From: Candidatus Pelagibacter sp.
GTDB lineage: Bacteria; Pseudomonadota; Alphaproteobacteria; Pelagibacterales; Pelagibacteraceae
DNA: 51,172 nucleotides
Reading direction: 5' to 3'
Assembly: GCA_028227525.1 (NCBI GenBank)
Contig: JAOJAE010000007.1
Coordinates: 1 to 51,172 of the forward strand
Part shown: positions 7,349 to 15,181 of the stretch, one piece after another
Numbering within the stretch: position 1 is the stretch's first letter
Layout: each line of letters starts with the position of its first letter
The notes under the pieces: model-generated
What the model saw: only the letters and a program-made list of their open reading frames with translations
Database searches by the model: none
What the model was told of the DNA's origin: nothing
Program-made: the position numbers and the translations under genes

Positions 7349-8685
7349 GGAGATGGGTACATCACACTTGGTAGCCAAAGAGCGATTTGAGGAAATATAA
7401 TTATTAAAATTAAGCCCAGAACCTGAATAACCATAAACTGCATCATCCCGAGATAAATATCTTTTAGATCCCATTGAGGAACTACACCTTTTAAAAAATA
7501 TGCAGATAAAGCTACCGGTGGTGAGAGCCATGCGGTCTGGAGATTGACAGCAACTAAAATTGCAAACCAAGTTAAATTAAATCCAAGCTCTTGAACTAAC
7601 GGTAATAAAATAGGTAATACAATTAATACAATTGGAACCCATTCTAAAGGCCATCCTAGTAAAAAAATTACTGCCATCATAATAGCTAAAATCCAATATT
7701 TATTTATTTCTAATCCCAATAAATAATCAGTAAGTAATGATGGAGTTCCCAATTTTGAAAAGACTGCTCCAAAGAAATTTGATGCAGCAACCAAGAACAT
7801 TATTAAAGCAGTTATCTCCAATGTTTTAATCATTGCTTCTTTAAAACCTTTGTATGTAAACCTCTTATAAGCAACAGCCAATAAAATAGAACCAAAAGCA
7901 CCCATACCTGCGCCTTCTGTAGGAGTTGCTAATCCAAATAATATGCTACCTAGTGCAAAAAATACTAATGCTGCAGGTGGTACCAGTCCCATAAAAAATT
8001 CATACCAAACTTTTCCCATGTTTTTTGGTCTTTCGCTTGCAGGTAATACAGGTCCAAGTTTAGGGTTTAAATAACATCTTAATGTTGTGTAGCCAGCATA
8101 TAAAGATGCTAACATTATTCCTGGAATAATTGCTGCTGCAAACAAATCAGTAACAGGAATTTCAAGTACAGGACCCATTACAACTAACATGATACTTGGA
8201 GGAATAAGTATTCCTAAAGTACCACCAGCACAAATTAAACCTGCTGATAGTCTTGTATCATAACCTGATCTAATCATTGTTTTACCAGCCATAATTCCTA
8301 AAATTGTAACTGAAGCTCCTACAATACCAGTTGCTGCTGCAAAGATTGTTGATACAAACATTACGGCATAAAATAATGCTCCTCTTGTTTTAGAAAGCAT
8401 TAACTGGACTGAATTAAACAATCTTTCCATTAAACCAGCAGACTCCATTAATATTCCCATAAATATAAAGAGTGGGACAGCCACCAGAGTACTTTCGGTC
8501 ATGATCATGTTGAATTGAAGTGTCATTAGGTAAAAAACTAATTTACCAAAACCCCAATAACCAAAAACAAGGCCTAAAAATATTAATGTGAATGAAATTG
8601 GAAAACCGATAAAAATTGCAAATAACATGCAACCAATCATTATAGCTCCAATTAATTCAGGACTGAAAAAATCCATTATGGCCAT
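7345..8685 (-). CDS. dctM: TRAP transporter large permease DctM
   Basis: A 446-residue large membrane subunit of a tripartite ATP-independent periplasmic transporter, coupling uptake to the sodium gradient. About 12 to 13 hydrophobic helices are visible. The early conserved segment FPISFTLIFLGLVFGY and the VAVPLFIFMGILMESAGLMERLF stretch, interrupted here to stay short, are typical; GLATPTEGAG near 250 is the family hallmark. It overlaps the dctQ gene by 10 bases and is the last gene of the dctP-dctQ-dctM set. The substrate is set by DctP. Confidence 0.95.
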   Translation of the reverse strand: MAIMDFFSPELIGAIMIGCMLFAIFIGFPISFTLIFLGLVFGYWGFGKLVFYLMTLQFNMIMTESTLVAVPLFIFMGILMESAGLMERLFNSVQLMLSKTRGALFYAVMFVSTIFAAATGIVGASVTILGIMAGKTMIRSGYDTRLSAGLICAGGTLGILIPPSIMLVVMGPVLEIPVTDLFAAAIIPGIMLASLYAGYTTLRCYLNPKLGPVLPASERPKNMGKVWYEFFMGLVPPAALVFFALGSILFGLATPTEGAGMGAFGSILLAVAYKRFTYKGFKEAMIKTLEITALIMFLVAASNFFGAVFSKLGTPSLLTDYLLGLEINKYWILAIMMAVIFLLGWPLEWVPIVLIVLPILLPLVQELGFNLTWFAILVAVNLQTAWLSPPVALSAYFLKGVVPQWDLKDIYLGMMQFMVIQVLGLILIIIFPQIALWLPSVMYPSP

Positions 8686-9332
8686 CTACCTTTCACAAAT
8701 GCGTAATAACTTTTTAAAACTTCTGAAAAACCTTGAACTAATAGCAAAAATGCCCCTATAGGCATGCAGCTTTTTAGAGGCCACATTATAGGCATCCAAG
8801 TTGTATCCATTGCTCTTTGAATTCTCATCTTGCCACCAATACACTCCATTAATTCCGATCTTCCACAAATTGACGTGTAAGCGTAATCAAAACTAACCCA
8901 AAAAAATACAAGAAAACCTGGAAAGAAAAATAGTAGGTATAAAAATAAGTCTACTTTAGCTTGGTTTCTAATTTTCCAATTTCTGTATAAAAAATCAGCT
9001 CTAATGTGTATTCCTTTAGATAAAGTGTAAGCTGCTCCAAGCATAAAAAATGCCCCAGCCGACATTCTAGTTACGTCATATACCCATAAAGTTGGTCTAT
9101 TAAAAAAATGTCGTCCTATAACCTCATAAACCATTGAAAAAATTAGAGGTACACAAATCCAGCAAATTATTTTGCCAGTAAGCAACATTTTTGCATCTAT
9201 AAATTCTATTGTTTTTGCCATCCAAGGAACCATATCCTTAGGCATTTTTAAACTTGTTCTTCTTTCAGCAATCAGCTCATCGGTTATGTCTAAAGTTTCT
9301 TTTACTTTAGCTGCTGATTTTTTTTTGACCAT
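8676..9332 (-). CDS. dctQ: TRAP transporter small permease DctQ
   Basis: A 218-residue small membrane subunit of the TRAP transporter, which pairs with DctM in the inner membrane. Four hydrophobic helices follow an N-terminal hydrophilic extension of about 50 residues rich in Lys and Glu. The motifs EVIGRHFFNRP near 80 and GIHIRADFL near 120 are characteristic of the DctQ family. It is somewhat longer than the usual 160 to 190 residues because of that extension and the C-terminal segment. The start follows a hairpin in the dctP-dctQ spacer. Confidence 0.92.
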   Translation of the reverse strand: MVKKKSAAKVKETLDITDELIAERRTSLKMPKDMVPWMAKTIEFIDAKMLLTGKIICWICVPLIFSMVYEVIGRHFFNRPTLWVYDVTRMSAGAFFMLGAAYTLSKGIHIRADFLYRNWKIRNQAKVDLFLYLLFFFPGFLVFFWVSFDYAYTSICGRSELMECIGGKMRIQRAMDTTWMPIMWPLKSCMPIGAFLLLVQGFSEVLKSYYAFVKGRWP

Positions 9333-9373
9333 AAGAAGATTTTTAATTTTATGATTAAATTAGATATTAATAA

Positions 9374-9401
9374 AAAGTGGGGATAAATCTACCCCCACTT
9401 T
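9374..9401 (-). terminator. Hairpin with U-tract between dctP and dctQ (partial terminator or mRNA-end stabiliser)
   Basis: On the minus strand, 12 bases after the dctP stop codon, a perfect 9-bp stem AAAGTGGGG/CCCCACTTT is followed by TTTTTATTAAT. This is an intrinsic-terminator shape, yet dctQ and dctM lie just downstream on the same strand. It most likely trims most transcripts after dctP so that the binding protein is made in excess over the permease subunits. Confidence 0.7.
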
Positions 9402-9413
9402 CAAATTTAAAAT

Positions 9414-10502
9414 TTACTGTTGTTTAGCAAAAGCAGTTCCGATTGATGCATCAGATGTTTCCATTTGTGCAATAAAAGGTACTACGATTTTTGCGTGAGC
9501 AGTCATGTGGTCATATACTTTTTTGAAAAATGCATTCTCAGCAGCATTTTTCTTAATAGTAGCTTGTGCAGCATTCATGTACTCTGTGAAATAATCAGCA
9601 GGAGTGTCATGAAGTATAACGCCATGATTTTCAGTTAAATCAATAAGCGCTTTACCGTTTTCAACAGCTCTGTTTGTAATGTTTCTAGTGATCATCGCTT
9701 CAGATGCAACTTCCATTGCATATTTTTGATGGTCAGTTAGAGATTTATAAACATCACCGTTAATGTAAATGTCACCATTTACAACATTTTGGTGTAAACC
9801 TTGTAGGTAATAGTTTTTCAATACTTTTTGAAAACCAAATACAGAGTCAGGCTTTGGACAACACCACTCAGCAGCATCGATAGTTCCTTTTTCAAGAGCT
9901 GGTAAAATATCTCCACCACCCATTGAAACAGAAGCTACACCAATATCTTTGTAAGTTTGGCCAGGAATTCCTGGAGGAGTTCTGAATCTATATTTTCTAA
10001 AGTCAGCCATGCTGTTAATCGGTTCTTTGAACCAACCTAAAGCTTCTGGACCAGAAGATGCCATTACAAAACCTTTAACGTTCATCCCCATTTCATCCCA
10101 TAATTGGTCGTAAAGTTCCATACCACCATTATCGAAATACCATGCTAACCAAGATTTAGTACTTAAACCAATACCACCACCCGCAACTGGCGAACCAAAT
10201 AACATTGCAGCTGGGTGATAGTTAGACCAATAGTGAGTCCAAGCAGCACCACCATCAACAAGGCCTTTGTCAACAGCTTCTAAAGTTTCTTTTAAACCAA
10301 CAACTTCACCTTTTGATAAAAGTTCAAATTTTAACTCACCTCGAGTTAATTTTGTTACTCTGTCAGTCCACATCTTAACGATTTGTCCATCGTAAGAAGT
10401 TTTTGGAAAAGTAAGTTGGATTTTTAATGTTTTAGCAGAAGCAGATCCAATTAAAGATACCGCAAATACTAAAGCTAAAATCATTGAAGTGATTTTTTTC
10501 AT
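9414..10502 (-). CDS. dctP: TRAP transporter solute-binding protein DctP (TakP-like)
   Basis: A 362-residue periplasmic binding protein with a signal peptide (cleavage after GSASA near residue 23). It has the DctP fold signature: LTFPKTSYDG at the mature start, the FRTPPGIPGQTYKDIG segment near 182 and the GTIDAAEWCCPKPD segment near 220. The last resembles the EKGTIDAAEW motif of the 2-oxo-acid-type (TakP) subgroup rather than the C4-dicarboxylate DctP subgroup. An AGAGGG ribosome site lies 7 bases before the ATG. Neighbouring dehydrogenases suggest a hydroxy- or oxo-acid substrate, but this is inference. Confidence 0.92.
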   Translation of the reverse strand: MKKITSMILALVFAVSLIGSASAKTLKIQLTFPKTSYDGQIVKMWTDRVTKLTRGELKFELLSKGEVVGLKETLEAVDKGLVDGGAAWTHYWSNYHPAAMLFGSPVAGGGIGLSTKSWLAWYFDNGGMELYDQLWDEMGMNVKGFVMASSGPEALGWFKEPINSMADFRKYRFRTPPGIPGQTYKDIGVASVSMGGGDILPALEKGTIDAAEWCCPKPDSVFGFQKVLKNYYLQGLHQNVVNGDIYINGDVYKSLTDHQKYAMEVASEAMITRNITNRAVENGKALIDLTENHGVILHDTPADYFTEYMNAAQATIKKNAAENAFFKKVYDHMTAHAKIVVPFIAQMETSDASIGTAFAKQQ

Positions 10503-10521
10503 TATATTTCCCTCTCGTTAA

Positions 10522-10538
10522 TTATTAAGTCTTAATAA
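10522..10538 (-). promoter_or_regulatory. Perfect palindrome in the dctP leader
   Basis: The 17-base sequence TTATTAAGTCTTAATAA is a perfect inverted repeat with 8-base arms about a single central base. It ends 20 bases upstream of the dctP start codon, where an operator overlapping the promoter or early leader would sit. No regulator for it is identified in the window except the HxlR gene 3.5 kb away. Confidence 0.45.
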
Positions 10539-10558
10539 GAGATGAAATTAACCTTATA

Positions 10559-10574
10559 TTTACATAAATGTAAA
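10559..10574 (-). promoter_or_regulatory. Second palindrome upstream of dctP
   Basis: TTTACATAAATGTAAA has 7-base perfect arms (TTTACAT/ATGTAAA) around two central bases, about 57 bases upstream of the dctP start. Together with the palindrome nearer the gene it gives two possible operator half-sites about 36 bases apart. In such AT-rich DNA a chance origin is possible. Confidence 0.35.
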
Positions 10575-10623
10575 ACTTTTTATTTGATTTATTTAATTTT
10601 TTTCAACAAGTAGCTATTTCATA

Positions 10624-10642
10624 TGGTATTTTTTTAATACCA
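10624..10642. terminator. Weak hairpin downstream of the mmsB-like gene
   Basis: TGGTATT and AATACCA form a 7-bp stem around a five-T loop, 19 bases after the stop of the upstream minus-strand dehydrogenase gene. On that strand no clear U-tract follows, so it would be a weak terminator separating the dehydrogenase genes from dctP. Confidence 0.35.
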
Positions 10643-10660
10643 CTTTAGTTTAGAAAGTTT

Positions 10661-11587
10661 TTAATCTGTGCCTTTTGGATCAAAGGGATAATCCCAAGCA
10701 TCACCGCCAATTTTTTTTGATATACCTGAATAATCTGTTTCACTATCACCATCTTCACAAAATTTTGAAAATATTTCTAAGGCTGCCTTACCAAGTGGAG
10801 TAGATGCATTAACAGATTTTGCAGCATCATTTGCAAGCTTTAAATCTTTGGTCATCATCGCTGCTGAAAAACCTGGTCGATACTTATTGTTAGAAGGAAC
10901 ACCTTCTGTAAGATTTGGTAATGGTGTGTAATTAGTCATAGCCCAATTATTTCCGGAAGCTTCTTTAATTATTGAGTGAACTTTTTTAACATCCATTTTT
11001 AATCTTTTGGCCAACATTAATGCTTCGGCTGATGCAATCATTGAAATTCCTAAAGACATATTGTTGCAAATTTTAACACCAACACCACTTCCTTGTTCAC
11101 CTGCATGTAAAATTTTTTGACCCATTATATCAAACAAAGGTTTTGCAATAGCTACTGCCTCCTCTGTTCCACCTACTAAAAAATTTAATTTACCTATTCT
11201 TGCTCCCATCACTCCACCTGTAACTGGAGCATCAATCATATTAATTCCAATTTTTTTTGCTTCACTACCAAGGGCTAATGATGTTTCAATATCAATTGTC
11301 GAACAATCAATTATCAAACATTCTTTTGGAATTTTATTTAATATTCCATTTTCACCGAAATAAAGAGAACGAACATGTTTACCTTCAGGCAACATTGAAA
11401 TTACTGTAGTCGCACCATCTAATAATTCTTCCATCGACTCTATTACATTAAGCCCTGAGTCTTTTGCTATTTTTATAACTTCTGGTGATACATCAAAAAC
11501 TTTTACATTTTTTCCAGCGTCAACTAATTGTTTAGCCATAGGGTTACCCATGTTACCAACACCAATAAAAGCAATATGATTAGACAT
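10661..11587 (-). CDS. 3-hydroxyisobutyrate dehydrogenase family oxidoreductase
   Basis: A 308-residue NAD(P)-dependent beta-hydroxyacid dehydrogenase. The N-terminal Rossmann motif is FIGVGNMGNPMA. The substrate-binding signature DAPVTGGVMGARIG is near residue 118 and the catalytic Lys lies in KICNNMSLG near 172. The family includes 3-hydroxyisobutyrate dehydrogenase (MmsB), tartronate semialdehyde reductase and relatives; exact substrate is open. It overlaps the preceding aldehyde dehydrogenase gene by 8 bases and is third in an SDR - aldehyde dehydrogenase - MmsB-like operon that leads into the TRAP genes. Together they look like a route for oxidising an imported hydroxy compound. Confidence 0.88.
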   Translation of the reverse strand: MSNHIAFIGVGNMGNPMAKQLVDAGKNVKVFDVSPEVIKIAKDSGLNVIESMEELLDGATTVISMLPEGKHVRSLYFGENGILNKIPKECLIIDCSTIDIETSLALGSEAKKIGINMIDAPVTGGVMGARIGKLNFLVGGTEEAVAIAKPLFDIMGQKILHAGEQGSGVGVKICNNMSLGISMIASAEALMLAKRLKMDVKKVHSIIKEASGNNWAMTNYTPLPNLTEGVPSNNKYRPGFSAAMMTKDLKLANDAAKSVNASTPLGKAALEIFSKFCEDGDSETDYSGISKKIGGDAWDYPFDPKGTD

Positions 11588-13100
11588 CTAAATTTGATTT
11601 CCCTCTATTAATTAATATTGTTTTGCTTTGCGTAAAATGATTCATCATACTGTCAAATGCGTACTCTTTTCCTAGTCCACTCATTTTAATTCCTCCATAG
11701 GAAACATTTGCTCTTGGAGCAACACATTGATTAACCTGAACAAATCCTGCTTCAATTTCATCAACAAATTGTAACGCTCTAGATAAGTCCTTAGTCCATA
11801 AAACTGCCGAAAGCCCAAATTGTGTATCATTTGCACTTTCCATAACTTCATCAAAACTTTTAAATGGAATAGCACATGCAACTGGGCCAAATACTTCTTC
11901 TTGGCAAACAGGAGAGCTTACAGGTAAACCTGAAAGCAAAGTTGGCTCATAATAAAAACCATCTTTATAGTCACCACCTTTTGATTGATTTCCACCATGT
12001 AAAATTTTTGTTGAAGAATTTTTCTTTGCAATATCCATATAATATAAGGTCCTTTTAAGCTGTTCTTCAGAGATAATTGCTCCAATATCAGATTTTTCAT
12101 CTAACGCATTCCCCATTTTAAGTTTACTTAATTTTTCAACAGCTCCATTTAATACTTTGTCGTAAATTTTTTCATGAATATATACTCTTGAACCTGCCGT
12201 ACATGCCTGACCTTGTCTCGTATATCTCATTCCGTCTATAACACCTGGAATTGCAATATCTAAATCAGCGTCACTCATTATAATGTTAGGATTTTTTCCA
12301 CCTAACTCTAATGTAACAGGACATAACTTTGGAGCAGCTTTCATTGCAATGATTTTTCCAACTGAAAACGAACCAGTGAATGTTACTTTTCTAACTTTTT
12401 CATGTTGTATTAAAGTTTCACCACATTCTTCTCCGTAACCAGATATTACATTTAGAACTCCAGGAGGTAATTCTTGTTGAAGAATCTCACATAATAATAA
12501 AGCACAAAAAGGTGCTTGTTCAGCTGTTTTTAAAACGACAGTGTTGCCAGCAACTATTGCAGGTGCAACTTTTGCAACTGTTAAAAATAATGGAGCATTC
12601 CATGGAATAATTGCACAAACAACACCAATAGGATCTTTTGTTGTGTAATGGATTGTATTAGGAATATTTGGTGGATAATTTTCTCCTTTGATTTCACCAG
12701 CAAGTCCAGCAAACATATGTGTTAATTCAATTGAAGCAGCTGTTTCTGGTTTTGCCTGAGTTCTAAGAGCATTACCTGTATCCAAAGCTAATAAGGTTTC
12801 TATTTCTTCTCTTCTTTCCTCAAGTTTTCTTGCTGCAGCAGTCATCATTTTTCCACGTTCTCGTGCTGGAATTTTTTTCCATTTTTGAAAAGCAGTTTCA
12901 GCAGAACTTACTGCTATATCAACATCATCTTTACTGCATTGGGGTGCTTCTCCAATTTGTTCACCTGTGCTTGGATTTATAACTTTAATCTTATTAGATG
13001 ATTTTGCAGAGGTTAAATTTCCATTTATTAAAATTTTATTTGATAATCGTTTTGCATTATTCAAAGACAATTCTAAATTTTTTTTTAGATCTTCACTCAT
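11580..13100 (-). CDS. NAD(P)-dependent aldehyde dehydrogenase
   Basis: A 506-residue aldehyde dehydrogenase superfamily enzyme oxidising an aldehyde to the acid. The Asn of PWNAPLF near 166, the general base Glu in LELGGKNPN near 265 and the nucleophilic Cys in GQACTAGSR near 300 are all present. The C-terminal EVFGPV motif is near 400. It begins directly after the SDR gene (no spacing) and overlaps the next gene by 8 bases, so it is the middle gene of a three-gene operon. The context suggests sequential alcohol-aldehyde-acid oxidation; the specific aldehyde is unknown. Confidence 0.92.
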   Translation of the reverse strand: MSEDLKKNLELSLNNAKRLSNKILINGNLTSAKSSNKIKVINPSTGEQIGEAPQCSKDDVDIAVSSAETAFQKWKKIPARERGKMMTAAARKLEERREEIETLLALDTGNALRTQAKPETAASIELTHMFAGLAGEIKGENYPPNIPNTIHYTTKDPIGVVCAIIPWNAPLFLTVAKVAPAIVAGNTVVLKTAEQAPFCALLLCEILQQELPPGVLNVISGYGEECGETLIQHEKVRKVTFTGSFSVGKIIAMKAAPKLCPVTLELGGKNPNIIMSDADLDIAIPGVIDGMRYTRQGQACTAGSRVYIHEKIYDKVLNGAVEKLSKLKMGNALDEKSDIGAIISEEQLKRTLYYMDIAKKNSSTKILHGGNQSKGGDYKDGFYYEPTLLSGLPVSSPVCQEEVFGPVACAIPFKSFDEVMESANDTQFGLSAVLWTKDLSRALQFVDEIEAGFVQVNQCVAPRANVSYGGIKMSGLGKEYAFDSMMNHFTQSKTILINRGKSNLDV

Positions 13101-13877
13101 TTAATTCTCTATCTCACCTTTTCTAGTTTTAGCTGCAAGCCAGCCACCATCTATTTTAATCTCTGACCCATTAATAAAATCAGCATCATCACTCGATAAA
13201 AATACTGCAGCTCCAGATATATCAGAAGGCACTCCCCATCGTCCAACAATAGTTTCTTTACCCCATGCCTCACCGTGCACAGGATCTTCAGCAAATTTTT
13301 GATTGAAGGGCGTTGATATTAGACCAGGGCAGATAGTGTTAACATTTATATTTTTTCCAGTTAAATCAACCGCTAAAGCTCTAGTTAAACCTAAAACACC
13401 TGTTTTAGCTGCAACATATGCAACTCTATCTGGTCTACCCATAAAACTTGCAATGGAGCCAAAATTAATAATTTTACCTTTACCATTTTTAATCATATGA
13501 GGAATAACAGATTTACAACAAAGATATGGTCCAGTTAGATTTACCGAAATCATTTCATCCCACTGTTTTTTTGTATGATCCAATATATTATTGATATGTC
13601 TAATACCCGCATTGTTAATTAAAATGTCAATTTTGCCAAATTTTTTAATAGCTGCTTCTGCCATTTGATTTACGCTATCTTCATTAGCAACATTAGTATC
13701 AACTACGATTGCATCACCTTTGTTTTCTATAATTTTTTTTTTAATATTTTCTGCACTTTCAATATCCTTTTCAGCTATAACTATTTTTGCTCCTTCTTTA
13801 GCTAACCTTAAAGAAATTTCTGCTCCTATACCCTTTCCTCCGCCAGTTATAATTGCAACTTTATTTTGTAGCTTCAT
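13101..13877 (-). CDS. SDR family oxidoreductase
   Basis: A 258-residue classical short-chain dehydrogenase. The cofactor motif TGGGKGIG is near residue 12, NNAG near 88, the catalytic Ser in NFGSIASF near 138 and the YxxxK pair as YVAAK near 153. The usual PG-motif CPGLISTPF follows. It is the first gene of the operon with aldehyde dehydrogenase and the MmsB-like enzyme, and is transcribed divergently from an HxlR regulator. It probably performs the first alcohol oxidation on the TRAP substrate; that is inference from order. Confidence 0.88.
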   Translation of the reverse strand: MKLQNKVAIITGGGKGIGAEISLRLAKEGAKIVIAEKDIESAENIKKKIIENKGDAIVVDTNVANEDSVNQMAEAAIKKFGKIDILINNAGIRHINNILDHTKKQWDEMISVNLTGPYLCCKSVIPHMIKNGKGKIINFGSIASFMGRPDRVAYVAAKTGVLGLTRALAVDLTGKNINVNTICPGLISTPFNQKFAEDPVHGEAWGKETIVGRWGVPSDISGAAVFLSSDDADFINGSEIKIDGGWLAAKTRKGEIEN

Positions 13878-13907
13878 TTAAATCCTTGTAATGATTATTT
13901 ATATATT

Positions 13908-13979
13908 TGTGATGATTAAATATTACTTTATCACATCATCCAATAAATTAAGTTGTTAAAATAAATTATTTGATCAAAT
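13908..13979. promoter_or_regulatory. Divergent control region between SDR operon and hxlR-type gene
   Basis: The 131-base intergenic stretch contains two inverted repeats. TGTGAT and ATCACA lie 22 bases apart centre to centre, near the SDR gene. ATTTGATCAAAT, a perfect 12-base palindrome, ends 29 bases before the HxlR start codon. Either could be an operator for the winged-helix regulator encoded next door. No footprint is known; this is reading of symmetry only. Confidence 0.4.
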
Positions 13980-14008
13980 TTCTAGACTAGTATATAAAAA
14001 ATACCATT

Positions 14009-14428
14009 ATGAAATTCTCTCCTGTAGCAAACTCACTTAAATTAATCGGTGGAAAATGGAAGATAATGATTTTAGATAATTTGCTGTCTAAGAGTATGCG
14101 TTTTGGAAGATTAAAAAGATCATTAAACGGAATAACATCTCAAATGTTATCTAAACAATTGAAACAAATGGAAATAGATAAACTTATAAACAAAAAAATT
14201 TCAAAATCAGAAAACCTTAATACAGAATATTCTTTAACTGAATTCGGCAAATCAACAGCTCCTATAGTAAAATCTTTAATCATTTGGGGTAGTTTTAATA
14301 AAAGAAAAATAACTAAAATTATTGATGAAGATGAATTGGTATTTTCAGAATCTTCTTTTTTACAAGACAGAGTTATAGATTTATTCCATGATGAAATTAG
14401 ATTAAAAAATCTTCAGAGAAAAAAATAA
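14009..14428 (+). CDS. HxlR family transcriptional regulator
   Basis: A 139-residue winged helix-turn-helix DNA-binding protein. The start SPVANSLKLIGGKWKIMIL and the recognition region RFGRLKRSLNGITSQMLSKQL match the HxlR family closely; the usual sensing Cys before PVA is Ser here. HxlR proteins bind DNA as dimers and commonly respond to aldehydes or redox signals. Divergent orientation from the SDR - aldehyde dehydrogenase - MmsB-like operon makes that operon the likely target. The C-terminal 40 residues beyond the core are lineage specific. Confidence 0.88.
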   Translation: MKFSPVANSLKLIGGKWKIMILDNLLSKSMRFGRLKRSLNGITSQMLSKQLKQMEIDKLINKKISKSENLNTEYSLTEFGKSTAPIVKSLIIWGSFNKRKITKIIDEDELVFSESSFLQDRVIDLFHDEIRLKNLQRKK

Positions 14429-14435
14429 ATTTAAA

Positions 14436-15179
14436 TTAGTTATCTTTCTTATGAGAAACTAGTTTCCTGCCTTCTTTTAACCATTGTAGTATCCCTCCTT
14501 TAAAAACAGAAACATTTTTAAAACCAAGGTCTTCGGCGAAAGCATTACCAAGTATTGCTGCTGTTTCACCATCGTGACTAATAAAAACAATATCAATATT
14601 TTGAGACTCCTCAGCTGCTAGAGCTCTTACTTTATCCATTAAATATACATTAAATTTTCCATCTTTATTAAAAGCTGTTTCTTGAAAAGTCCCTTTTATC
14701 ACTCCATTTTCCCATTGACTTTCCAATCTAATATCTAAAGCAACAGAATTATTATTAATTTTTTTAATTAACTCCTCTGAATCGATCATTTTATAATGTG
14801 GATCTAAAACATCTATAATTTCAAATTCAAATATCAAATCTGTATTTGGTGGAATAACATCACCACCACCTTTTTCTCCATAAGCTAATTCAGCTGGAAT
14901 TTTAATTTTTCTTTTTGTTCCTTTGGTAGTTCCTATTATTCCTTGTTCAAAACCAGGAATTACTTCTTTCATTCCCATTTGAACAACTAAAGGTCTATCT
15001 TTACCTATATTAGTATCAAAAACTTCTCCACTTTCAAATGAGCCTGTGTACTCAATTTGAACCCAAGAGTGATAAATTATTTTTTTTCCATCTCCAGGCT
15101 TATCAGAAATTATTTCAATTTCGGCTGCTGTTAGATTGAAACAAATAAATAAGCTTATTATTAAGAAATATTTTTTCAT
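14436..15179 (-). CDS. Exported FKBP-type peptidyl-prolyl isomerase fused to an inactive rhodanese-like domain
   Basis: A 247-residue two-domain protein behind a signal peptide (cleavage after TAA near residue 19). Residues about 30-127 are an FKBP domain: GSFESGEVFD, VIPGFEQG, AYGEKGGG and VIPPNTDLIFEFEI. Residues about 133-240 are a rhodanese-like domain: VALDIRLESQWENG at its start and VFKGGILQWLKEGR at its end. The rhodanese active loop reads ISHDGETA where a catalytic Cys (as in xCRSG) is expected, so the Cys is Ser. The module is probably periplasmic: a foldase with a binding-only rhodanese. It is third in an operon with PhyH and a Baeyer-Villiger monooxygenase. Confidence 0.85.
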   Translation of the reverse strand: MKKYFLIISLFICFNLTAAEIEIISDKPGDGKKIIYHSWVQIEYTGSFESGEVFDTNIGKDRPLVVQMGMKEVIPGFEQGIIGTTKGTKRKIKIPAELAYGEKGGGDVIPPNTDLIFEFEIIDVLDPHYKMIDSEELIKKINNNSVALDIRLESQWENGVIKGTFQETAFNKDGKFNVYLMDKVRALAAEESQNIDIVFISHDGETAAILGNAFAEDLGFKNVSVFKGGILQWLKEGRKLVSHKKDN

Positions 15180-15181
15180 AA

